From CAVOHU01 sp963843385 (lineage in GTDB: Bacteria; Acidobacteriota; Vicinamibacteria; Vicinamibacterales; JAKQTR01), in NCBI GenBank assembly GCA_963843385.1, contig CAWJJY010000007.1:310001-374000 (forward strand): DNA of 64,000 nucleotides, given 5' to 3'. Both the position numbers and the translations under genes were made by a program. Each line of letters opens with the position of its first letter. Within the stretch, counting starts at the first letter, position 1. Below the pieces are notes generated by a model, which saw only the letters and a program-made list of their open reading frames with translations, searched no databases and was not told where the DNA came from. Of the stretch, positions 9,458-17,019 are shown piece after piece.

Positions 9458-10085
9458 GGACGCCAACCTCCTGGAGAGCCCTCGCGACGAGTTGTCGGAC
9501 TCGAGCAGAGCGGCGCCGCACCGCTGCGCGCAGTTCCTTGGGAGACACGAGGCCGGTCGCGACGGCGCGCCCGGTCGCTTCGATGACGACGCTGGGGTCG
9601 GCACCGATATCGGCGACGTCAGCGATGGTTCTCGCGGCCGATGTCAACTGCACACCAAAACGGTTCGTCACTTCATCGCGCCGGAGCGGAACGGTTGTTG
9701 TGTGCAGTGCGACGGCGAAGGCGGTGTGCGGCGCGCGGGGTCGGCTTTTCCGGGGCAGCGTCAGGTGAATCTCATGCGATCGGGACGGCGCCAATTCGTA
9801 CAAGGCAAGGGCGGTGTCATGCGACACTACTGCGCGGCGGGGAACGAGCCGTAGCCATGCCGCCACGATGTCTTCGTGCGGGCCGACGGGCACGCCCACG
9901 AGCCGGTAGAAGCCGCGGCTCACTCGTTCGACATGCCCGGCGTTGACGTGGTGCACCAGGCTGCGGGCGCTGTAGCCCAGTTCGCGGGCCTGCGCCGACG
10001 TAAAATGGCCAGCCTGGCCGGCCGCCAGTTCAAAGAGTCGTTGGAGTTTCTCCGTCCGTGACGGACGCGCCACCGTGTTCGTCAT
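9450..10085 (-). CDS. abiEi: AbiEi-type antitoxin, winged-helix repressor
   Basis: A 211-aa antitoxin partner of AbiEii. The N-terminal winged helix is visible in EKLQRLFELAAGQAGHFTSAQA and RSLVHHVNAGHVERVSRGFYRLVG. The C-terminal antitoxin domain includes VVSHDTALALYEL, the typical HLTLPRKSR-like strand and LTSAARTIADVA. AbiEi proteins neutralise the toxin without a stable complex and repress their own promoter by binding inverted repeats. The start at 10085 (MTNTVARPSRTEKLQR) is preferred; MAYTKWDM in frame just upstream is an alternative. Gene order, antitoxin then toxin with an 8-base overlap, is canonical. Confidence 0.9.
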   Translation of the reverse strand: MTNTVARPSRTEKLQRLFELAAGQAGHFTSAQARELGYSARSLVHHVNAGHVERVSRGFYRLVGVPVGPHEDIVAAWLRLVPRRAVVSHDTALALYELAPSRSHEIHLTLPRKSRPRAPHTAFAVALHTTTVPLRRDEVTNRFGVQLTSAARTIADVADIGADPSVVIEATGRAVATGLVSPKELRAAVRRRSARVRQLVARALQEVGVRA

Positions 10086-10091
10086 GTCCCA

Positions 10092-10130
10092 TTTAGTATA
10101 CGCCATACGTATGTAAATATGGACACAACA
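10092..10130 (-). promoter_or_regulatory. putative abiE promoter/operator
   Basis: An AT-rich patch lies immediately upstream of the antitoxin start. It contains the perfect palindrome CATACGTATG and a TATACT (-10-like) on the minus strand. AbiEi family members autoregulate from palindromic promoter sites, so this is the likely operator. Assignment of a -35 is uncertain. Confidence 0.45.
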
Positions 10131-10329
10131 TCGTGTCGCTGCCCCCCGGCGCTCGGCGACGGCCGGCGCGTGGGCGGCTGGTCGACGAAGGTGGAGGGAA
10201 TCGCCATCGCAACGCCCGGCATGGCCACATGGACGAGGGAGCTTCCCTGCCGACGTGGCGGGGACGCGTCCCGCCGCACCCGTCGTTTCCCGTCCGTGCC
10301 TCGCTCCGACGCCAGCGTAAGATAGCACC

Positions 10330-12456
10330 ATGAACAACGGCCAGGTCACGGATTCCGGCAATCGGTATTGCCGACGGCTCGGAATACCGTTGCCCGATCT
10401 TGACGCCGCAGTGACGCACCCGGACCTGAAACTCACGCACTTGCTGGCCCTCGCTCTGCTCGAGGCGGGCGGACCGCTGACGCTCGAGGCCATTGCCGAA
10501 CGACTGGCGCGGCTTGCCCTCCAGCCTCGCCTAGCCGCCGCCGGGCTCCCCGCGTCGCTGCGCAAGGCCTGGCACGGCCAGCCGCCTGTCGTCCGTGATC
10601 CGGTGGACGGGCGTTTCTATCTCGACCTGCTGTCTCACCACGACATGGGCTACATCGCCTACCTGGCCGATCCCCTTCGCGCGCCGGCCGCACGCTCGCG
10701 GCCGGAGGACTTCCGGCAGCCGTCAGACAGCGAGCCGCTCTCGCAGGTCGAGGTCGACGCCGCATTCGGTAGCCGAACGCTCTACGCCTACTCGTCCATT
10801 CGACGAGCCGCAGCCGTCCTCGAGGCGTCGGGCGGCGGGCCGCAGTCGTTGGAGGAAATCAATCGGCGCCTGGTCGCTCCGGGCAACCGTGGCGCCGCGA
10901 TCGACGAGCGCGCCGTCACGCTCTGGCAGTCGGACCTCGTGATTGTCGGGGCAGACGGCATGCTGCGCCTCAACGCGGCGTCGCCAGATGTTCCCGCACT
11001 TCGTCGGGACATCCGCCGGATGGCGTCCGCGCGCCTCCAGCAGCAAGCCGAGGCAGAAAAGGCCCGCGCCTGGCGCGCCGAGCACGAGTTGGTCCGCGCC
11101 GAGGAGGAACGCCGGGATATGGACGCGGCACGCCGCGCACGACGCTCGCTCGTGCACATCGTGGCGGTGGACGGCGTCCCTCGTGCGGCCGCGGTGATCG
11201 ACGCCACGGCCCGCGAACAACGGCTGTTCATCGGCGAGGCGATGAGCGAACTGCCCGCCCATCTCGAGGCCTTCGACTTCCTCGCGGGCGTTGATCTCCG
11301 GCCGTCGCTGCGGTCGATCGGCCTCAATCCGGACCGCTGGTGGCTCGCGGAACTGCGACCGACACAGCGGACCCTGCGCCCCTCTGATCAGGGGTCGGTG
11401 GCCGTGAGCCTGACGGCGACCGTCCAGGCGACGACGGGCAAGAGCCGCATTCCCGCCGACGCGGAAGCCTGGAAGCCCCTGCTTGCCGGACGATCGACGA
11501 CGCGTCTCGCGGCCCGGCTCGAAGAGGAAGCGCAGGCGTTGTTCGCGCTCTACGAGTACGGCGCGCTCCACGGCGGCGTGCGCATTCGGCGGCGCCCGGG
11601 TGACCGCCTGCTGCCAGTGGCCTGGTCGTTGGCCGGCGACCCGGACTTCGAGTCGTTCGTGAGCGCGTCGGCGAGGCACTGGCTGCCCGTCGAGATCGTC
11701 GTCGGTCCCTCGGCCGATCTCGCCGACCCTTGGCCGGCCGCCGCCTCCGTCACCATCGTCGAGCGTGATCGCGACGTGTTCTTTGTCAGGGAGGGCGACG
11801 AGGTGCGCGCGCTCGACCCCTCCGACATCCGCGCGATTCGCCTGCCGGCCGGGCCAACCACCCCGATCGTCGGCCCCAGGCACTGGTTCCACTACGATCG
11901 CCGCACCTGTCGGTTGACAGCGACGCTCGACGAGATCCAGCCGCCCATCTGGCGGAGGCTCGAGGTGCCGGCGTCCGTCACGCTTGCGAAGCTCCACGAG
12001 TTGCTGCAGGCGGCGCTCGGCTGGACGAACAGCCACCTCCACGTGTTCGAGATCGGCGACGAGCGCATCGCGATTCCGTACGACCTGGACCAGTTGACGG
12101 AAGGCGAGCTCACCCGCAGTGCCCGGCTGGTGAAGCTTGGTGACGTGGTGGACCACGGCTTCCGGCGCTTCGGCTACGAGTACGACTTCGGCGACTCGTG
12201 GCACCACACGATCGAGATCGAGGACGTTCGGGACGAGCGCGACGGCGACAGTTGGGCGCGCTGCCTGGGCGGCGCGCGGGCCTGTCCGCCCGAGGATTGC
12301 GGCGGTACGGACGGATACGCCCGACTGCTCGAGATCCTCTTCGACCCGCGGCACCCCGAGTTCGAGGAGATGCGGACCTGGGCCGGACGCTTCGAGCCGG
12401 ATCGGTTTGACCTTCGGGCGGTCAACGCGGCCCTGGCCGCCGTTCCGTGGCACTGA
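10330..12456 (+). CDS. pRiA4b ORF-3-family protein with long N-terminal region
   Basis: A 708-aa protein. The C-terminal ~185 residues are a clear pRiA4b ORF-3 domain: QPPIWRRLEVPASVTLAKLHELLQ, ALGWTNSHLHVFEI, GYEYDFGDSWHHTIEIE, and CLGGARACPPEDCGGTDGY. The biochemical role of this family is unknown. The first ~240 residues look like two winged-helix modules (LLALALLEAGGPLTLEAIAERL; SIRRAAAVLEASGGGPQSLEEI), resembling HARE-type helices. A charged coiled coil follows at about 235-275, then an unassigned middle. Start ATG 10330 is the first in frame. It lies in the outer ssrA island next to abiE, so an accessory or defence-related role is possible but unproven. Confidence 0.8.
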   Translation: MNNGQVTDSGNRYCRRLGIPLPDLDAAVTHPDLKLTHLLALALLEAGGPLTLEAIAERLARLALQPRLAAAGLPASLRKAWHGQPPVVRDPVDGRFYLDLLSHHDMGYIAYLADPLRAPAARSRPEDFRQPSDSEPLSQVEVDAAFGSRTLYAYSSIRRAAAVLEASGGGPQSLEEINRRLVAPGNRGAAIDERAVTLWQSDLVIVGADGMLRLNAASPDVPALRRDIRRMASARLQQQAEAEKARAWRAEHELVRAEEERRDMDAARRARRSLVHIVAVDGVPRAAAVIDATAREQRLFIGEAMSELPAHLEAFDFLAGVDLRPSLRSIGLNPDRWWLAELRPTQRTLRPSDQGSVAVSLTATVQATTGKSRIPADAEAWKPLLAGRSTTRLAARLEEEAQALFALYEYGALHGGVRIRRRPGDRLLPVAWSLAGDPDFESFVSASARHWLPVEIVVGPSADLADPWPAAASVTIVERDRDVFFVREGDEVRALDPSDIRAIRLPAGPTTPIVGPRHWFHYDRRTCRLTATLDEIQPPIWRRLEVPASVTLAKLHELLQAALGWTNSHLHVFEIGDERIAIPYDLDQLTEGELTRSARLVKLGDVVDHGFRRFGYEYDFGDSWHHTIEIEDVRDERDGDSWARCLGGARACPPEDCGGTDGYARLLEILFDPRHPEFEEMRTWAGRFEPDRFDLRAVNAALAAVPWH

Positions 12457-12522
12457 GGATGGGGAGACGGCGTTCGGCGCGAATCAGACGAACTCAGCCA
12501 CGTCGATGCGCGAGGGCACCTG

Positions 12523-13684
12523 ATGAGCGAGTACCGAGTACTACGAATTCCAGGCAGTTGACCGGCCACTCTCGGCAGACGAGATGCGGGCATTGCGCGC
12601 GATCTCGTCGCGGGCGACCATCACCCCGACGCGCTTCAGCAACGTCTACAACTTCGGCAGCCTGAAGGCGAATCCGCACGACCTGTTGGCCAGGTATTTC
12701 GACGTGTTCGTGTACCTCGCGAACTGGCGCTATCGGGAACTCGCCTTTCGGTTTCCCAGAGGAGTGCTCGAGGCGAAGACGGCGAAGCTCTACGCGCAGC
12801 CGAACGGGATGACGGTGCGGACGCAGGGTACCCATACGCTCGTCGTCGTCTCGGCCGAGAGTCCGGATGACGAGAATGGGCTCGAGGATGACGAAGGGAG
12901 AGGGTGGCTGCCCACGCTGGCATGCCTCCGGGCGGACCTGTCTGCTGGCGACCACCGACTGCTCTATCTGGCCTGGCTGATGGGCGTGCAGGCGGGGGAC
13001 ACTGACGACGACGCCGTCGAGCCACCCTGTCCGCCGGGTCTCAACGACCTGTCAGGGGCGCTCGAGGCCTTCGTCGACTTCGTCTGGCTCGACCCTGACC
13101 TCGTGGCGGCGGCGGCCGAGGGCAGCCAGTCGTCGCAGGAGACATCGGACACGGACTTCCAACAGTGGATCGCGTCACTGAGTGACACCGAGAAGACTCA
13201 ATTGCTTGTAAGGGTGGCCCGGCGCGACGGCGCGGTGGCTGCTGAACTGTCGGGACGTTTTCGACGGGTGACGAAGGCGACTCAGCCGCCCGTCCGAGGT
13301 CGACGCGTCAGCGAGTTGCGCGCGTCGGCGGAACGTCGGGCTGATGAGCGACAGCGGGCCGCGGACAAGCGGGCGGCTGATGCTGACCGGCGCCGGAAGG
13401 CCGAGGAGCAGCGGGCACGCAGCGAGTACCTCGATGCCTTGGCCCGCCGCCAGGATGCCACGTGGCGCGAGGTGGAGCAGTTGATCGGCTCGCACCAGCC
13501 GAAGTCGTACGTCCGAGCGACGACACTTCTTGTCGATCTGCGCGACGTTGCCGAGCGCGCAGGCCGTGGGGACGAGTTCGCGCTGCAGCTGGCGGCGCTC
13601 CGTGCCAGGCACGCGGCGAAGCCCGCGTTCCAGAGTCGGCTGCGGGCCGCGGGGCTGGGATTCGACGCCGCGTCCCGGCGTTGA
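12523..13684 (+). CDS. conserved hypothetical protein, coiled-coil C-terminus (frameshift near start)
   Basis: The unbroken frame begins at ATG 12584, but coding similarity clearly extends upstream (YYEFQAVDRPLSADEMRALRAISSRATITPTRFSNVYNFG). ATG AGC GAG TAC at 12523 would be the natural start and lies one base out of frame, with the slip at about 12535. The N-terminal ~150 residues belong to a family of unknown function that I recognise from many soil bacteria (pattern RALSTRATITPT, YFDVFVYLANWRYREL, LEAKTAKLY). From about residue 240 a highly charged Arg/Ala/Glu coiled coil runs into a helical tail. It may be co-transcribed with the pRiA4b gene 66 bases upstream. No function can be assigned. 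Confidence 0.7.
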
Positions 13685-13933
13685 GAGTGTTCTCCGATTA
13701 CTCGACTGTGTGTCGTCGCCGGCGGGGGGCTGGACGCCGCCGGCAGTTGTGTGACTCCACTCAAGCGCGCGTCCAAATAGCGCCGGCGCACGGCAGGCAT
13801 CGGGACGCCCGATCCGCCGCTACTCAGCGCGGGTGCTATCCCGCCGCCTGCCCGTTTGGCTAACTGGCTGAGATCTCAGGACTTACGGATCTCGCACCCA
13901 CGACGAGTACAGCGACTGGCTGCCGTCGTCGTC

Positions 13934-13995
13934 GACTGGCGTTCTCCTGCGTCCGCTGGAGTCGACACCTGTCGTGGAGATATTGTGGATACGGA
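13934..13995. repeat. att-proximal motif, copy 2
   Basis: The segment gactggcgttctcctg, ctggagtcgacacc, cgtggagatattgtggat resembles 8154-8213 at most positions by eye. It lies 40 bases left of att repeat 2, while copy 1 lies ~90 bases right of att repeat 1. The motif therefore brackets the outer island in direct orientation. Confidence 0.45.
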
Positions 13996-14034
13996 TTTCG
14001 CTGGTGATGCAAGTCGTTTATAATCAATAAGTTA

Positions 14035-14058
14035 TGGTGGAGGCGGCGGGAGTCGAAC
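14035..14058 (-). repeat. inner ssrA-derived direct repeat (putative att site 2)
   Basis: A perfect 24-base match, in the same orientation, to the 3' end of ssrA at 15922-15945: it starts tggtggaggcggcggg and ends agtcgaac. Beyond it the sequences diverge. It separates the outer island (8065-14034) from the inner islet (14059-15921) and is the signature of a second integration at the same target. Confidence 0.85.
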
Positions 14059-14434
14059 TTGACAGGGTTTTCAAGAACCGGCCTGTTTCTGCATTTTGGC
14101 CGAAAACCGCGACCTCGCAACACGCGTGATCCGCAGGTACACGCGCTCCAAACCCCCAAATCAGCCCCAGCACGCCAACCTTCCGCGGCCACGGTGGCAC
14201 CCGGTCGCGCACTCGGAATTGAACTCCCGTAGCACCTTGAGCCGGCATACACCTCCCGGAACGTAGCTCCTCGCTGGACGGCGCCCGACCGCGCCTGGCC
14301 GCTTCCTGGAGCGACACGAACGCCCGCTCTTTCGTAAAGTGCCGCATCGACCCACGTGGTATGTTCTGCGACAGCACGTCTACCAGTTCGAATCCTCGTG
14401 GCGGCCGGGACGCACGGCCGTCAGCCGAGTGAGC

Positions 14435-14659
14435 ATGATTGATTTCGACCGCCAGCGCATCGACCTCGAATGCCCACGGTGCCGATTCCCGGCGCGGGTC
14501 TTTCTGCGTCAGGTCAGGCTCTGCGACGTCATTGTGTGCGGCGGCTGCAAGGGCAACATCCAGCTCGTTGACCACGGGACGTCGTTCCGCAAGGCCACTC
14601 GCGACATCGAGGAGGCGTTTGACGATCTGATGTCGACACTCAGCAACTTCGGAAGGTGA
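14435..14659 (+). CDS. small zinc-ribbon-like protein
   Basis: A 74-aa protein with two CxxC knuckles, ECPRCRFPARV and VCGGCKGNI, spaced as in a zinc ribbon. A short acidic helical tail follows (DIEEAFDDLMSTLSNFGR). The start at ATG 14435 (MIDFDRQRIDLECPRC) is preferred; an in-frame GTG lies two codons upstream. The next gene starts 3 bases after its stop, so the two are almost certainly co-expressed. The function is unknown; zinc ribbons of this size often bind nucleic acid or a protein partner. Confidence 0.65.
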   Translation: MIDFDRQRIDLECPRCRFPARVFLRQVRLCDVIVCGGCKGNIQLVDHGTSFRKATRDIEEAFDDLMSTLSNFGR

Positions 14660-14662
14660 ACC

Positions 14663-15574
14663 GTGAACACGAACGTCATGCAGGCGCTCCGCTACAAGCT
14701 GCAAAAGCGGCTCAAGCGTGTCAATACGGCGGATTTCCAAATCTATCACAGCATTGTGGTGCAAACGTTCAAGTTCCTGCGCGAGAACCCAGTGGTGCGC
14801 GGCATCCTCGACGACCTTGAGCGGCGTGTGCCGTCAGTGGCGGCCGACAGCGAGCGGCTGTTCAACGGTGAGCTGATAACCGGCGAGGACGAGATCGAGC
14901 ACATCGCGCTCGCCTACGCTTTGATTAAGCGTACCGTGGCAAACGCCGGCGACCCCGAGATTCACCTCGGATGCGGATTCTCTCACAAGACGAAGTACAG
15001 GGAGGGCGCCGATGCCTTCACCGAGATGTTTATCGAGCCGGTGTTCGAGTACATCGACGAGCAGATCGATGACCGGCGCACGCTGCTCGGCCTGCTGCTC
15101 AAGTACAAGCACCATGTCGAGTGGTTTCGCCGCGACGAACTGCGTCACAGGTTCGAGGCGGACACAAGACGCGGCGAGAAGAACTTGGCACGCGACTTCT
15201 ACGCCTATCTGCACGACCAAGGCATTGATTTCTCGATCGAGCCCTCATCGATCTCGGGCGAAGCCGACCTCATCTCCGCGCAGACGGGCGACGATCGGTT
15301 GGTTGCAGACGTCAAGGTCTTCGATCCCGCCAATGGCAAGAACGTCGCGTACTTGTGCCGGGGATACGCGCAGGTCTATCGCTACACACAGGACTACAAC
15401 GATCCGTTCGGCTATCTAGTGATCTTTAAGGTTTGCCGCGAGGACCTGGCCGTCAACGCCCGCGACCAGGAGGGTGCGATTCCCTATTTCACGCACAACA
15501 ACAAGACGCTCTTCGTGCTCGTCATTGATATCTTCGATTATCCGGAGCCAGCCTCGAAAAATAATAAAAAATAA
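14663..15574 (+). CDS. PD-(D/E)xK-nuclease-like protein of unknown family
   Basis: A 303-aa protein starting at GTG 14663, tightly coupled to the zinc-ribbon gene. The N-terminal ~190 residues are helical (VVQTFKFLRENPVVRGILDDLE; EIEHIALAYALIKRTV; DDRRTLLGLLLKYKHHVEWFRRDEL). The C-terminal part has the arrangement of a restriction-endonuclease fold: NLARDFYAYLHDQGIDFSIEP (front helix), then SGEADLIS, then LVADVKVFD (candidate metal-binding D and DxK), GYAQVYRYTQDY (helix) and FGYLVIFKV (strand). Restriction-like assignment is by motif order only. The last codons (KNNKK, stop TAA) already lie in an A+T tract, so the native C-terminus may be altered. It is the main cargo of the inner ssrA islet. 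Confidence 0.65.
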   Translation: MNTNVMQALRYKLQKRLKRVNTADFQIYHSIVVQTFKFLRENPVVRGILDDLERRVPSVAADSERLFNGELITGEDEIEHIALAYALIKRTVANAGDPEIHLGCGFSHKTKYREGADAFTEMFIEPVFEYIDEQIDDRRTLLGLLLKYKHHVEWFRRDELRHRFEADTRRGEKNLARDFYAYLHDQGIDFSIEPSSISGEADLISAQTGDDRLVADVKVFDPANGKNVAYLCRGYAQVYRYTQDYNDPFGYLVIFKVCREDLAVNARDQEGAIPYFTHNNKTLFVLVIDIFDYPEPASKNNKK

Positions 15575-15698
15575 ATAATAAATAATATTAAATAAAATTT
15601 AAAAATATAGAAAAAATAATAAAAATAATAATAAAAAAAATTAATAAATAAATAATATATAAACAAACAATTAAAAAATTAAATAAAATTTAAAATAT
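15557..15698. repeat. ~140-bp almost pure A+T low-complexity tract
   Basis: The tract is built from words such as AATAATAAA, TTAAATAAAATTTAAAA and AATAAATAAATAATAT, with only a handful of G or C. It directly follows, and slightly overlaps, the nuclease-like gene. It is sharply bounded by GC-rich DNA on both sides. Nothing comparable occurs elsewhere in the window. Confidence 0.8.
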
Positions 15699-15921
15699 CT
15701 GACATCTCCCTCCGGCAGCTACGGCGCGGCACCAGCCTTCTGGTGAGCCTGCGGCCCACGCGTGTGGCGCGCTCGCCTGACTTTGGTTCACCGAGCCGTC
15801 CGCCTTCGCCGCGCTGCGGCCCGCGATAGGATGCTCGCGCAGCTTCGGCGCGACAGGATGTGGTTCACCGAGCCGTAGCTCGCCGAGGACGGGCGTCAGG
15901 GACCCGCAGGCGAGCGAAGGC
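15699..15921. other. GC-rich spacer with a 16-nt direct repeat, before ssrA
   Basis: There is no gene. The 16-mer tggttcaccgagccgt is present at 15784-15799 and 15861-15876. The remainder is GC-rich and unassigned. It ends at the 3' terminus of ssrA. Confidence 0.55.
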
Positions 15922-16275
15922 TGGTGGAGGCGGCGGGAGTCGAACCCGCGTCCGAAAGCACGTCACCGGTAGACTCTACATGCGTGTCCTCTTCTGATGG
16001 GTTCGCGGGCTGCGTGAAGAAGAGGCGAAAAACCGCCGCCCACTAGATCCGAGGACGATTCGCCGCGGCACGTCGGAACCGCTTGCCGCAACTAGCCTGC
16101 GAAAATGACATCCAGTCCCGCCGTACAGGCCCGAACGAGGTGGACGTCGCGGTTAGTTAAGCCGCGAGAGCGTACTGCTGATTCGCAGTTAGGTTGTTTC
16201 CACCGGATTAACGAGACGATGGCGCTCGGCATGCGTCCCCCGGCCCTATGCCCCCGTCGAAGCCGTATCGCCCCC
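15922..16275 (-). ncRNA. ssrA: transfer-messenger RNA (tmRNA)
   Basis: The minus strand begins GGGGGCGATACGGCTTCGAC at 16275 and ends GTTCGACTCCCGCCGCCTCC followed by ACCA at 15922. The acceptor arm GGGGGCG pairs with CGCCTCC, and the terminal CCA is encoded. The resume frame runs from GGA at 16201 to TAA at 16157 and encodes the tag GNNLTANQQYALAA, which ends in the ALAA degron recognised by ClpXP-type proteases. It is about 354 nt, typical for one-piece tmRNA. With SmpB it rescues stalled ribosomes. Its 3' end is a classical integration target, and here its terminal bases recur at 14035 and 8038. Confidence 0.95.
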
Positions 16276-16385
16276 ACAAGGTGAGGCCACCTGAGCCCGA
16301 ACGTGGCTGGCCAAGAAGCTACTCTTTGATTGTGGGGCCTCGGGGGCGGAGTGTCAAACGCACGGAGGCTATTTGTACGGAGGCT

Positions 16386-16905
16386 ATTGACTAGGGCTTG
16401 GGGCACGGGGCTCGGGGCTTGGGGCCTGGGGCTTGTGTCTGGAGCCGGAAGCCGGTTCGTCGGGATGACGCGCTCCGCGAGCACGAGAGAGTCCTGAAGC
16501 CCGAAGCCTGCAGCGGTTGGCCGGAACTCGGTTGCCCTACAACCTGTAACCTGTAACCTGTAACCTGAACCCAGTCGCCGGTCGCGGGCCGCCGTCCGGC
16601 TGACGCCGATCGGGAACCGCGGGCCGCCAGTCGCCGGTCGCGGGCCGCCATAAGCCAGTCGCCGATCGCGGGCGGCCACAAGCCAGTTGCCGATCGCGCG
16701 CCGCCATAAGCCAGTCGCCGATCGCGCGCCGCCGTCCGCCTGGCGCCGATCCGGAGCAGCGGGCCGCCGGTCGCCGGCCTCCGGTCGCCGATCGCGCGCC
16801 CGCCAGTCGCCGGTCGCCAGCCGCCAGTCGCCAGCCGCGGGCTCGGAGATCTCGAGCGCCGGATCTGCAGACGCGGCTGCCAGTCGCCAGCCGCAGGGTT
16901 CCGCC
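16386..16905. repeat. low-complexity intergenic repeat block (GGCTTGGGGC, AACCTGT and 28-nt units)
   Basis: Four kinds of short-period repeat follow one another. First, words such as GGGGCTTGGGGCCTGG run at 16386-16440. Then AACCTGT-type 7-mers occur four times at 16541-16568. Next, a 28-nt unit beginning CATAAGCCAGTCGCC is tandem three times at 16649-16732. Last, GCCAGTCGCC/GCCGCCAGTC words run on to about 16905. The long open frames across it are a composition artefact. It belongs with the GCTGG-type repeats elsewhere in the window. Confidence 0.75.
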
Positions 16906-17019
16906 CTAACTAGTGTCCAGTCGGGCTTTGTCCGATACGATATCTTGACTGGTTCTCGTTCTGGCTTCCATAATGCGGACCGAGCGGTATTCCGGGCCGG
17001 ACATCGGGGGTGTTCTGGT

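Larger units (their letters stand above)
13685..14434. other. island junction region without a supported gene
   Basis: This ~750-base stretch contains the att-proximal motif (13934-13995), a TATAAT at 14019-14024, and the second ssrA-derived repeat (14035-14058). The minus-strand frames that run across the repeat have no recognisable domain. No integrase or excisionase gene is visible. Confidence 0.55.

Noticed and set aside
14340..14420. Possible tRNA because of the GTTCGAATC T-loop-like string near 14388
   Set aside because: The flanking bases do not form a T-stem, and no acceptor or anticodon stems could be drawn.
16649..16732. CRISPR array from the 28-nt repeat x3
   Set aside because: The units are directly adjacent with no spacers and no cas genes nearby.
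16687..17019. A longer N-terminus for the GAF protein
   Set aside because: The added residues are translated intergenic tandem repeats, while ATG 17020 begins a plausible protein.
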